A stretch of DNA of 22,140 nt, from assembly GCA_007127385.1 (NCBI GenBank), contig SKZM01000204.1:1-22140 (forward strand). Direction: 5' to 3'. The position numbers and the translations under genes are program-made. How positions within the stretch are numbered: position 1 is the first letter of the stretch; each line of letters starts with the position of its first letter. The notes under the pieces are model-generated. The model worked only from the letters and a program-made list of their open reading frames with translations. It searched no databases and was not told the origin of the DNA. The stretch is from Methanosalsum sp. (GTDB lineage Archaea > Halobacteriota > Methanosarcinia > Methanosarcinales > Methanosarcinaceae). Shown here piece after piece: positions 15,274 through 22,140 of the stretch.

Positions 15274-15790
15274 AATAGAGGTTAAGGTCCGGATTGATCA
15301 TGAAGCGGTTATTCCCCGGCTGGATGAGTTAGGTGCCAGCTTTGAGGGAAAGGAGCATCACAATGACATATATTACAATGCTCCACACCGCGATTTCTCC
15401 ATGACCGATGAAGCACTTCGCCTGCGTGAATGCAATGGCAGGTCATATTTGACATATAAAGGTAAGAAAATGGATGCTATATCCAAGACCCGGGAGGAAA
15501 TAGAAACTCCTGTTATAATGTCTGATATGCAGAACATTCTTGGATTACTGGGTTTTACAGAATCAGGAAGTGTCAGGAAGATTCGTCAGATATTTGAATG
15601 TAATGATTTTACTGTTTCTCTTGACTCTGTAGAGGGTCTTGGAGAGTTTATGGAAATTGAGATTATCTCAGATTCCAATATTGATTATTATCGCAAAAAA
15701 ATATTTGAACTTGTGGAACTACTTGGGGCATCATCCTCAGATTCCATCCAGAGATCATATCTTGAAATGCTTCTGGAAATCCAGAAATAA
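15266..15790 (+). CDS. CYTH-domain (CyaB-like) triphosphate tunnel protein
   Basis: A 174-residue protein with the CYTH signature ExExK at the start (E3, E5, K7 in MIEIEVKVRI), then DIYYNAPHRDF, ALRLRECNGRSYLTYKGK, KTREEIETPV, VRKIRQIF and GEFMEIEI, matching the CyaB class IV family strand by strand. Such proteins bind triphosphate compounds with a divalent metal inside a beta-tunnel; members are adenylate cyclases, thiamine triphosphatases or inorganic triphosphatases. Annotation as adenylate cyclase is common but unproven in archaea, where cyclic AMP signalling is unclear. The ATG at 15266 lies inside the end of the DUF35 gene (8-base overlap), so translation is probably coupled, linking this protein to the mevalonate operon for unknown reasons. 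Confidence 0.88.
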   Translation: MIEIEVKVRIDHEAVIPRLDELGASFEGKEHHNDIYYNAPHRDFSMTDEALRLRECNGRSYLTYKGKKMDAISKTREEIETPVIMSDMQNILGLLGFTESGSVRKIRQIFECNDFTVSLDSVEGLGEFMEIEIISDSNIDYYRKKIFELVELLGASSSDSIQRSYLEMLLEIQK

Positions 15791-15807
15791 TATTTCAATA
15801 AATTGTG

Positions 15808-15876
15808 CTGCAATCAGTTTAGAATTATTCCTGCAAACGAATCTACAAGATTGGAATGCTGAAACACTGATTGCAG
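15808..15876. terminator. Nested long inverted repeat between convergent genes
   Basis: CTGCAATCAGT (15808-15818) and ACTGATTGCAG (15866-15876) are perfect 11-base inverted arms. Inside them are the nested pairs ATTCC/GGAAT and AATC/GATT, so the whole 69 bases can fold as one long interrupted hairpin in either strand. It fills the gap between the CYTH gene (+) and metG (-), which makes a two-way terminator or transcript-end stabiliser likely; a small structured RNA cannot be excluded. Confidence 0.55.
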
Positions 15877-15907
15877 TTTATTCAGATATTGGGTTTAATG
15901 GTCCCCT

Positions 15908-17941
15908 TTATCCGATCCTCTTTCCTGGGCCAATATTTTTTTCAGGTTGCAGCAGAACTGCATCATCACCTGCAGCAAGTATCATTCCTGCAGATTCAAC
16001 CCCGCAAAGCTTTACAGGTTTGAGGTTTGTAAGGACCACAATCTCTTTTCCAATCAAATTTTCTGGATCATGGTTTTTCTTTATTCCTGCAACAACCTGC
16101 CGTGGTTCATCTTCTCCGATATTTACCTTGAGCTTCAGTAACTTTTCAGATTTTGGTATGTCCTCTGCTGAAATAATTGTGCCTATCCTGAGGTCAAGCT
16201 TTGAAAAATCATCAAAGGTAATCTCCTCTTTTGAAGTTGTTTCTTTCTTCATCCTTTTGCTCTCCTCTGCTCCGGTGGCTGTTTTAATTCTCTGGTTTGA
16301 TATCTTTTCCATCTTCTCTATCTTTTCATCCTCTATCTTTTCAAAAAGAAGAGATGGTTTAGGCAGAGGTGTGCCTGCCTCAATCTTTTCAGTTGCTTGA
16401 CTGTATTGCATTGCATGTATATCTCCTTCCAGTCCCAGCTGGCTGTACGCAGACTCCATCTTTTCCGGGAGGATCGGTTCAAAAAGAATTGCCAGAGCTT
16501 TGACTATCTGAATACAGTTGGCTATGACCTTTCCACATGACTCTTTATCACTCTTTATGAGCTTCCAGGGCTCTTTTGCCTGGAAATAGGAGTTTGCGTA
16601 GGATGCAAGTGACATTGCAGTATCTGCTGCTCTTTTGAACTCATATTCATCAACTGCTTCCCTGTAATTATCAATTACATTCTGTATTTGCTCGGTTACT
16701 TCTCTGTCGATATTTCCTGATGGGATCTGCCCAAAGTTTTTGTGGGCAAAAAGTAGCGTCCTGTATACAAAGTTCCCAAGTACGCCTACCAGTTCTGTAT
16801 TTATTTTTTCCTGGAAAATATCCCATGCAAAGTTGAGTTCCTTGGTATGTGATGTATAGCTTGCAAGATAATATCTCAGAAGGTCAGGGTGGAAACCATG
16901 TTCCAGATAATCTTCATCGACCCATACTACATATCCACGGCTCTTTGAGAACGTCTTGCCTTCTATTTTGAGCATTCCGGATGCAACAACCGACCAGGGC
17001 AGAGTGTACCCTGCACCCTTTAACATGGACGGCCAGAAGATGCAGTGATGGTAGATGATATCTCCACCTATAAAATGAATTATGCGGGAATCACCTTTCC
17101 AGAATTTTTTCCAGTCGTCATTGTTCTTATTTGCCCACTCCTCTGTAAATGATATATATCCAATAGGGGCATCAACCCATACATATACCACCAGATCATC
17201 GCGTCCCGGAAACGGAACGCCCCATTCAAGTGTTCTGCTGATACACCAGTCATCGAGTCTCTTATTTACCCAACCCAGGGCATAGTTTCTTGCATTGATT
17301 GTTCCTTCAAGTTTATTGAGGTATGTCCCAAGGAAGTCACTAAAACCTGAAAGCTTGAAAAAGTAGTGTTCCTGTTCACGGTACTGGGCCTCTCCTTCGC
17401 AGATGGTACAGAGAGGTTCAAGCAGTTCTCCAGGTTCAAGATGCTTTCCACATCCCTGATCACATTCGTCACCTCTTGATCTTTCTCCACAGTGGGGACA
17501 CATTCCCTCAACATACCGATCTGGCAGGAAACGTCCGCATTCAGGACAGTATGCGATCTCAATGACCTTTGGATATACATAGTCACGGTCTATGAGTGTA
17601 TTCAATATCTCATGAGTACGATTATGGTTTTCCGGATCATCTGTGGTACCGAATGCATCGAAATATACATTCATATCTTTGAATATCTGATCAAAATGTG
17701 TGTGATACTTTTTAACAAGTTCTGTTGGGCTGATCCCCAGCTTTTCTGCATTCAGTACTACAGGTGTTCCATGTGTGTCAGAACCACAAACAAAGGTTAC
17801 TTTCTGGCCTGCTTTTTTCAGAGAACGGACATAGATATCTGCCGGGACATAGGTTCTGAGATGACCTATATGTGCTTTCCCGTTGGCATATGGAAGTCCG
17901 CATGTGACCAGTACAGGTTTATCTGATGGAAATTTTGACAT
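15908..17941 (-). CDS. metG: Methionyl-tRNA synthetase
   Basis: A 677-residue class I synthetase charging tRNA-Met. HIGH is at 24-27 ([11 protein letters not shown]), the KMSKS-loop equivalent FSKS at 331-334, and a double zinc knuckle lies at 132-181 with four cysteine pairs (C132/C135, C148/C151, C160/C164, C178/C181). The third pair has one residue more than the usual CxxC. The anticodon-binding helices include [12 protein letters not shown] low-complexity charged linker (about 534-572, rich in K and E) joins the C-terminal OB/tRNA-binding (Trbp111-like) domain that begins near 574 ([11 protein letters not shown]). In many archaea that domain is a separate gene, so this is a fused form. 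ATG 17941 is preceded by GGAGAT with about 7 bases spacing. It is convergent with the CYTH gene and divergent from sppA; regulation not evident. Confidence 0.97.
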   Translation of the reverse strand: MSKFPSDKPVLVTCGLPYANGKAHIGHLRTYVPADIYVRSLKKAGQKVTFVCGSDTHGTPVVLNAEKLGISPTELVKKYHTHFDQIFKDMNVYFDAFGTTDDPENHNRTHEILNTLIDRDYVYPKVIEIAYCPECGRFLPDRYVEGMCPHCGERSRGDECDQGCGKHLEPGELLEPLCTICEGEAQYREQEHYFFKLSGFSDFLGTYLNKLEGTINARNYALGWVNKRLDDWCISRTLEWGVPFPGRDDLVVYVWVDAPIGYISFTEEWANKNNDDWKKFWKGDSRIIHFIGGDIIYHHCIFWPSMLKGAGYTLPWSVVASGMLKIEGKTFSKSRGYVVWVDEDYLEHGFHPDLLRYYLASYTSHTKELNFAWDIFQEKINTELVGVLGNFVYRTLLFAHKNFGQIPSGNIDREVTEQIQNVIDNYREAVDEYEFKRAADTAMSLASYANSYFQAKEPWKLIKSDKESCGKVIANCIQIVKALAILFEPILPEKMESAYSQLGLEGDIHAMQYSQATEKIEAGTPLPKPSLLFEKIEDEKIEKMEKISNQRIKTATGAEESKRMKKETTSKEEITFDDFSKLDLRIGTIISAEDIPKSEKLLKLKVNIGEDEPRQVVAGIKKNHDPENLIGKEIVVLTNLKPVKLCGVESAGMILAAGDDAVLLQPEKNIGPGKRIG

Positions 17942-18150
17942 ATTTTATCTCCTTAATGTGATATGATCGATCAATGAATTTATGGATTTATGCATAGCAT
18001 GCAGTTTTAAAATATATTTCGCTGCTTTCCAGTTAGAACAGGTGAAAAATATACATATCATTGTATTAATCGATATGGGTAAATAATAGGGTTTACTATA
18101 TTGAAATAGAAATTTCGAAATACTCTGCTTAGTTAGCAATGAGGTATTAA
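17942..18150. promoter_or_regulatory. Divergent promoter region of metG and sppA
   Basis: A 209-base AT-rich gap. It holds a palindrome TGATCGATCA (17964-17973) close to metG, several ATAAAT-type TATA candidates for metG (about 17975-18000), and for sppA a TACTATATTG-like box near 18093-18102. ATTTCGAAAT near 18112-18121 is another palindrome. No candidate stands out enough to assign. Confidence 0.35.
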
Positions 18151-19353
18151 ATGAGTTTTGAGGATGATTCAGATTATAAAAACAAAGATGAGTTAAAAAT
18201 ATCAGATCATTCTGATGGAACAGATCATCCAATATCTGATAACGACCTGGAATCATCATCCTTTGATGGAATCCATGAGGCTGATGTCAGGCTGAATGAT
18301 GATACTAAGTCATCAGTGGAATATACAGAGGATAGTGTTTTATCTTCCACCTCTGATCATTTATCTTCTTCTGAAAGTATCCCTATTAAGAATACGGTAA
18401 ATGAAAATGCCCCTGGCTGCAGCAATAAAGGCGGGCGGATCAAATGCCTGAGCGTGATACTTGCCCTCCTGATTGTTATTGGTGCCGGCCTTGCTGTTAT
18501 TTTTTACTCAGTTGACGGAGGTATATACTCTGGAAAGGACAAGGTTGGTGTGATCTATGTTCAGGGAACTATGGTAACAGGAAACGTCCCTTCAGGAATG
18601 GGGATCGCAGCATCAGAAGAGATTTCTGAAAGTCTCCAAAGAGCTACAGCTGATGATAATGTAAAGGCCATAGTTCTTAGAATAAACAGTCCGGGTGGAT
18701 CTCCTGCAGCATCTGAAGAGATAGTACGGGAGATCTCAAAAGTTCAGGATAAAGGTATTCCTGTGGTGGTATCGATGGGTGATTCTGCAGCCAGTGCAGC
18801 ATATTATATTTCAGCATCAACAGATTATATTATAGCAAATCCTTCAACAGTTACAGGAGCGATTGGTGTGATGTGGGTATTTCAGGACCTTTCAGCATTT
18901 TATGAGGATGAAGGGATTGATTTCCATGTTGCAAAATCCGGTGAGTTCAAGGATATGGGTGTGCCCTGGAGGGAACTTACCGATGCAGAAAAAGAATATG
19001 CAGACCGTGTTGTGATGGAACTATTCGATCACTTTGTAGATGAAGTTGCACAGGGACGTAACATGAGCCACGGCGAGGTTAAAGACCTGGCAGACGGGAG
19101 AATATATACCGGATATGCTGCAAAGGAACATGGACTGATCGATGATTTTGGTAATCTGTATGATGCCATTGAGAAGGCTGCTGAGCTGGGTGGTATTGAG
19201 AATGAGTATCAGGTGGTGTATATAAACCGCCCTACACTCTCCAGACTGCTGTTTGGTTCTGAGAACCGGCAACATGTAAATGAAATGGAATTCACAGATA
19301 CGATGGCTTTTGACCCTATGGAAGAAAGCAGGTTTGGTAAACTTATTGCATGA
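18151..19353 (+). CDS. sppA: Signal peptide peptidase SppA (S49 serine protease) with acidic N-terminal extension
   Basis: A 400-residue membrane protease. Residues 1-95 are an unusual low-complexity tail rich in D, E and S; residues 98-121 form one membrane segment (CLSVILALLIVIGAGLAVIF); 130-360 is the SppA domain. The serine-lysine dyad is S215 in GDSAASAAYY and K267 in KSGEFKDMG, 52 residues apart as in short bacterial SppA. NSPGGSPAASEEI and TVTGAIGVM are also typical. SppA degrades leftover signal peptides and membrane peptides; the catalytic domain would lie outside the membrane and the acidic tail in the cytoplasm (inferred). ATG 18151 follows GAGGT at 18141-18145. The aldolase gene follows after 33 bases, possibly in one transcript. 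Confidence 0.93.
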   Translation: MSFEDDSDYKNKDELKISDHSDGTDHPISDNDLESSSFDGIHEADVRLNDDTKSSVEYTEDSVLSSTSDHLSSSESIPIKNTVNENAPGCSNKGGRIKCLSVILALLIVIGAGLAVIFYSVDGGIYSGKDKVGVIYVQGTMVTGNVPSGMGIAASEEISESLQRATADDNVKAIVLRINSPGGSPAASEEIVREISKVQDKGIPVVVSMGDSAASAAYYISASTDYIIANPSTVTGAIGVMWVFQDLSAFYEDEGIDFHVAKSGEFKDMGVPWRELTDAEKEYADRVVMELFDHFVDEVAQGRNMSHGEVKDLADGRIYTGYAAKEHGLIDDFGNLYDAIEKAAELGGIENEYQVVYINRPTLSRLLFGSENRQHVNEMEFTDTMAFDPMEESRFGKLIA

Positions 19354-19386
19354 GATGTTGTATTAAAGATCGGTGGAGGCACATAA

Positions 19387-20523
19387 ATGACTGATACAAA
19401 TTATAAAGCAAAACCCGGTTCATTATTGTTTGAGAGCCTGATGGATAAAGAGACCATTATACTTGCGATAAATCCCCGTATCTCTCTGATAAATAAGGGG
19501 ATACTGAAAGCTGCAAAGGACATGGACACACCTATTATACTGGAACTTGCAAAGTCTGAGTGTAATCTTGAAGGTGGATATACTGGCTTTACTCCTTCTG
19601 AGTTTGCAAAGAGGGCTTATGAATCTGCTGAAGAGGTTGGTGTTGATATATGGTCTCTGCATGCGGATCATATTAGTATTAAAAAAGGTACGGATGAGGA
19701 AATCGAATCTGTAAAAAAGCTTGTAAAGGCTCAGATCGATGCCGGATATACATCTTTTGCGATTGATGCATCACATCTGTTCAATTTCCGTGGTGGAAAT
19801 CTTCGTGAGGAACTCAAGAATAATATTGAGGCAACCACAAAGGTGGCCAGGTTCATCGATGAACAGATGAAAGATGGGAATTATGGTCTGGAAGTTGAAG
19901 TTGGTGAGATCGGCAGAGAGGACGAATATGGCAGGGTCCTGACACAGCCCGAGGAAGCAGTGACATTCATAAAAGCATTGAATGAGAACGGTATCTATCC
20001 TCAGGTTCTGGCGATTGCAAATGGAAGTGCACACGGTAATACATATGATGAACATGGGCATCTCATTGAGCAGATTTCAATTGATATCCCACAGACCATG
20101 GCAGTTGCTAGGGCACTGAGGGATAATAATCTGAATGTAAGAATTGCCCAGCACGGTATAACCGGCACTCCAATAGAGATGATCCATAACCATTTCCCGC
20201 ATGGTGATATTATCAAGGGGAATGTGGGTACTTTTTATCTGAATCTTGTATGGGATGTATTAAAGGTGTTTGAACCCCAGCTCTATGGTGATATATGGGA
20301 CTGGACCATTGAAAACTTCAGTGAGAAATATCCTGATAAATCTGAAACTGAGATTTTTGGTAAGTACAGCAAATACGCTATAAAGGAATTTTTTGACAGG
20401 ATTTATTCTGTAGGCGACGATACCATAAGGGCTGTTGAAGCAAGGGCATATGCAGATACCCTTGTGTTCTTAAAGGCATTTAAAACAGCGGGTATAGCAG
20501 AGCACGTCCGCAAGAATCTTTGA
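19387..20523 (+). CDS. Class II fructose-bisphosphate aldolase
   Basis: A 378-residue TIM-barrel aldolase of the zinc-dependent class II family, which joins dihydroxyacetone phosphate and glyceraldehyde 3-phosphate (or splits fructose 1,6-bisphosphate). Motifs in order are LHADHIS (zinc histidine near 95), FAIDASHL, EVEVGEIGREDEYG (169-182), IANGSAHG (210-217, zinc histidine) and IAQHGITGTP (zinc histidine near 256), with VGTFYLNL after it. Most archaea use the FBP aldolase/phosphatase or a class I archaeal type, so a class II enzyme here is a likely old transfer from bacteria; other Methanosarcinales have it too. GGTGGAGG ends 7 bases before ATG 19387. With gpmI in the same window it points to sugar phosphate and glycogen metabolism. 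Confidence 0.93.
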   Translation: MTDTNYKAKPGSLLFESLMDKETIILAINPRISLINKGILKAAKDMDTPIILELAKSECNLEGGYTGFTPSEFAKRAYESAEEVGVDIWSLHADHISIKKGTDEEIESVKKLVKAQIDAGYTSFAIDASHLFNFRGGNLREELKNNIEATTKVARFIDEQMKDGNYGLEVEVGEIGREDEYGRVLTQPEEAVTFIKALNENGIYPQVLAIANGSAHGNTYDEHGHLIEQISIDIPQTMAVARALRDNNLNVRIAQHGITGTPIEMIHNHFPHGDIIKGNVGTFYLNLVWDVLKVFEPQLYGDIWDWTIENFSEKYPDKSETEIFGKYSKYAIKEFFDRIYSVGDDTIRAVEARAYADTLVFLKAFKTAGIAEHVRKNL

Positions 20524-20535
20524 TCCAGTAAAAGG

Positions 20536-20575
20536 CAAAAAAAAGATAGAGGCCATCTCTTTATCTGGGGTGGCC
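20536..20575 (-). terminator. Intrinsic-type terminator of the cupin transcript
   Basis: On the minus strand GGCCA and TGGCC (20575-20571 and 20555-20551) form a stem, followed 6 bases later by eight T residues (20544-20537). It lies 15 bases after the cupin stop. On the plus strand it follows the aldolase stop closely, but without a U-tract. Confidence 0.65.
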
Positions 20576-20589
20576 AGAGATATTTCTGA

Positions 20590-20907
20590 TCAGTCGGTAA
20601 GTGACAAAAGGACTGCCAGATCTTCGCCGGCTCTGATGGAATGGGGGGCATTGGCGGGCATATATATGAATACACCGGGCTCAAGCTGAATGTCTTCATC
20701 ATATAATCTGAATGTACCGGTTCCCTTCAATACATATACTGTACCGCTTCTGGTTGAAGTATGGGTCTCGATATCTGTGCCTGCTGAAAGGCACATCAGT
20801 GTATAGTTTGCATTATCTGATTTTGCAAGTACTGTGCTGAATATTCCCTCTTCAGGAAACTGCATGATCTCATTGAGATCCTTTGAAAATCCTTCTTGAC
20901 TGGTCAT
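20590..20907 (-). CDS. Small cupin-domain protein
   Basis: A 105-residue single cupin. The first cupin motif is seen in SAGTDIETHTSTRSGTVYVLKGTGTF and the second in LEPGVFIYMPANAPHSIRAG. Conserved metal ligands are H49 and, in motif 2, H89, fewer than in the full GxHxH set, so metal binding may be weakened. Single cupins of this kind act as isomerases, dioxygenases or simple ligand-binding proteins; the role cannot be stated. ATG 20907 follows GGTGAGG (20912-20918) closely. It lies 51 bases downstream of the phosphoribosyltransferase on the same strand and could share its transcript. Confidence 0.85.
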   Translation of the reverse strand: MTSQEGFSKDLNEIMQFPEEGIFSTVLAKSDNANYTLMCLSAGTDIETHTSTRSGTVYVLKGTGTFRLYDEDIQLEPGVFIYMPANAPHSIRAGEDLAVLLSLTD

Positions 20908-20958
20908 TTTACCTCACCATGATATATTTGGCTGCCTGATATGTTAATGTTCTGCAGG

Positions 20959-21615
20959 TTAATTATTTACAGAACTACTAAATACTTTCTCCATTATATC
21001 GCAGACCTCTTTATCACTTACCTGCCTGAAATCTTCGTACCATCTACCCACACCAAAAAACGGCTCTGGACTTATTGCGCAGATAATCTCATCTGTTACA
21101 TCTTTCAAAGAATTGTACGCATCAGGAGAACATGTGGGAACTGCAACTATTATCTGCGATGGCTCTTTTGTTCTGACAGCTTCAGCAGCTGCCCTCATGG
21201 TTGCACCGGTTGCCAGTCCATCATCTATCAGTATAACTGTTCTGTTCCTTAGATCAGGGATCGGCCGGTTTGCACGATATATATTATTTCTTCTCTCAAG
21301 TTCTTTTTTCTCAGAAGCCGTTACCTGATCGATCTTTTTATCCGGGATCTGCAAGGACCTGATTATGTCTTCATTGAGTACTTTGATATTATCTGAAGCA
21401 ATTGCACCCATTGCAAGTTCTTCATTTCCAGGAACTCCCAGTTTTCGTACCAGTAACAGATCCATTTCCACTCCAAGCTTTCTGGAAACTTCAAAAGCTA
21501 CAGGCACACCTCCTCTGGGAAGTGCAAGAATAATTACCTCTTTTTTTCCACTATATTCTGAAAGTTTCTCAGAAAGCACCTGTCCTGCATGAACTCTGTT
21601 CTTAAATACCTGCAT
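20959..21615 (-). CDS. Phosphoribosyltransferase family protein
   Basis: A 218-residue protein with the type I phosphoribosyltransferase signature: LALPRGGVPVAFEV early, GVPGNEELAMGAIAS, then the PRPP-binding motif VILIDDGLATGATM (about residues 127-140) and SPEPFFGVGRWYEDFRQV at the end. Proteins of this subgroup are widespread in archaea and bacteria, and some are linked to predicted hydrolases; the acceptor base is unknown. I place the start at ATG 21615, because GGGAG (21626-21630) is 9-10 bases before it, while the upstream ATG at 21624 touches that site. The TATA at 21651-21658 predicts a start near 21630, leaving a leader of about 15 bases. Confidence 0.9.
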   Translation of the reverse strand: MQVFKNRVHAGQVLSEKLSEYSGKKEVIILALPRGGVPVAFEVSRKLGVEMDLLLVRKLGVPGNEELAMGAIASDNIKVLNEDIIRSLQIPDKKIDQVTASEKKELERRNNIYRANRPIPDLRNRTVILIDDGLATGATMRAAAEAVRTKEPSQIIVAVPTCSPDAYNSLKDVTDEIICAISPEPFFGVGRWYEDFRQVSDKEVCDIMEKVFSSSVNN

Positions 21616-21650
21616 ATTACCCATCTCCCGATAGATGTCATTCTAATCCC

Positions 21651-21658
21651 TTATATGT
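21651..21658 (-). promoter_or_regulatory. TATA box for the phosphoribosyltransferase gene
   Basis: ACATATAA on the minus strand, giving a predicted transcript start near 21630, just before the ribosome binding site GGGAG. Confidence 0.45.
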
Positions 21659-21751
21659 TCTCATGAGCGTAAGTATATTTTTTAGCTGTATTTGAGATAA
21701 TCCTCATTCACTCAATATGTTGAAGATTGTGTTCTCTGTAATGATGGGATA

Positions 21752-21890
21752 ATTATATATATGATAAATTCGTACTTATGTTTGCTAAGGTTTGATACTT
21801 TTTTGGTATATATTAACGGCATGTATGGTTTCCATTTTTGCAGTTTTTTGCCAATACAGTTGATGATCTGGCAGAATATACTATATTAAG
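21752..21890 (+). promoter_or_regulatory. Intergenic region with three TATA-like elements before the TRAM gene
   Basis: The gap 21616-21914 (299 bases) holds no gene I can support. It contains ATTATATATAT (21752-21762), TATATATTAA (21807-21816) and AATATACTATATTAAG (21875-21890). These would start transcripts near 21782, 21837 and 21908, giving leaders of about 133, 78 and 7 bases before ATG 21915. Confidence 0.35.
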
Positions 21891-21914
21891 GACGTGTATT
21901 ATTTGTTTGGAGAT

Positions 21915-22106
21915 ATGAAGCCATCTGCTCCAGTAGAAGCTGGAAAAGAATATGAAGTAACGATTGAAGATATTGCAAAAGAAGGCGACGGTATTGCTCG
22001 TGTACAGGGATTTGTAATCTTTGTTCCGGATACCGAAGTTGGAGATACTGTCAATATCAAGGTTAACAGAGTGATGCGAAAATTTGCTTTTGGAGAAGTT
22101 GTATAA
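21915..22106 (+). CDS. TRAM-domain RNA-binding protein
   Basis: A 63-residue protein made of a single TRAM domain: AGKEYEVTIEDIAKEGDGIA, then QGFVIFVPDTEVGDTVNIKV and KFAFGEVV. Stand-alone TRAM proteins are abundant in the Methanosarcinaceae and have been shown in Methanococcoides to act as RNA chaperones, some cold-induced. The start is uncertain. ATG 21915 is preceded by GGAGAT with only 2 bases spacing, and a TATA at 21875-21890 would start transcription near 21908. The in-frame GTG at 21894 would add seven residues (starting MYYLFGD) behind AAGGA. Start assignment is a judgement between two weak options. A T-rich tail follows the stop. Confidence 0.88.
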   Translation: MKPSAPVEAGKEYEVTIEDIAKEGDGIARVQGFVIFVPDTEVGDTVNIKVNRVMRKFAFGEVV

Positions 22107-22140
22107 TTATTTTGTAACTTTCCTTTAACTTTTTTAATTC
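22107..22140 (+). terminator. T-rich terminator region after the TRAM gene
   Basis: After the stop the strand shows runs TTATTTT, TTTCC, TTTAAC and TTTTTTAATT to the window end, as expected of archaeal U-rich termination. Confidence 0.5.

Noticed and set aside
15266..15790. Firm call of the CYTH protein as adenylate cyclase
   Set aside because: The ExExK tunnel fold is shared by cyclases and several triphosphatases; the sequence alone does not tell them apart.
15639..16400. 253-residue plus-strand open frame
   Set aside because: It overlaps the end of the CYTH gene and runs antisense through the metG C-terminal domain; its phenylalanine/serine-rich make-up is what the reverse of a lysine/glutamate-rich gene gives, and it has no ribosome binding site.

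Overview
The window looks like a chromosomal segment of a methanogenic archaeon, most likely a methylotrophic member of the Methanosarcinaceae (Methanolobus, Methanococcoides or Methanohalophilus type; the genus is a guess). The evidence is a set of methanogenesis marker genes, an archaeal FEN-1 with a PCNA-binding tail, an archaeal mevalonate operon (HMG-CoA synthase, thiolase, DUF35), archaeal TATA boxes often placed for leaderless or short-leader transcripts, and a short TRAM-domain protein of the kind common in this family. I see 24 protein genes and no rRNA, tRNA, CRISPR array or insertion sequence. Stop codons are 13 TGA, 10 TAA and a single TAG (the FEN-1 gene), as expected where UAG can mean pyrrolysine.

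Layout. 1-1718: the end of mmp15, then mmp17 and mmp7, a tightly packed unit tied to ATP-dependent activation of methyl-coenzyme M reductase. 1759-2217: an AhpD-like protein with a cysteine-rich tail. 2224-3117 (-): a presenilin-like intramembrane protease, divergent from a small two-helix membrane/coiled-coil protein (3284-3607). 3765-4133 (-) and 4241-4528 (+): a divergent pair of small proteins (unknown; a shrunken TrmO/UPF0066-like barrel) sharing a palindromic TATA region. 4590-5603: FEN-1. 5622-8918 (-): gpmI and purH. 8966-10891 (-): a large PAPS/APS-reductase-like protein with zinc ribbon, PUA and double ferredoxin domains. 10940-11740 (-): a Cas4-like protein that keeps its Fe-S cysteines but seems to have lost nuclease residues.

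11857-15790 (+): an HTH regulator with a near-perfect 22-bp inverted repeat against its TATA box, then HMG-CoA synthase, acetoacetyl-CoA thiolase, the DUF35 scaffold protein and a CYTH/CyaB protein. The thiolase-DUF35-synthase trio makes and channels acetoacetyl-CoA into HMG-CoA for archaeal isoprenoid lipids. A long nested inverted repeat lies between this operon and the convergent metG (15908-17941, -). 18151-20523 (+): sppA with a long acidic N-terminus, then a class II aldolase, which with gpmI covers part of gluconeogenesis/glycolysis. 20590-20907 (-): a small cupin with a clear hairpin/U-tract terminator; 20959-21615 (-): a phosphoribosyltransferase; 21915-22106 (+): a TRAM-domain RNA-binding protein behind a roughly 300-base intergenic region with several TATA-like elements.

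The most notable items are the PUA/PAPS-reductase/ferredoxin fusion, the degenerate Cas4-like protein, the inverted repeat in front of the mevalonate regulator, the shrunken TrmO-like protein, the lone TAG stop that guards the FEN-1 PCNA motif, and the nested hairpin at 15808-15876. All functional calls rest on recognition of sequence motifs; no database search was run.
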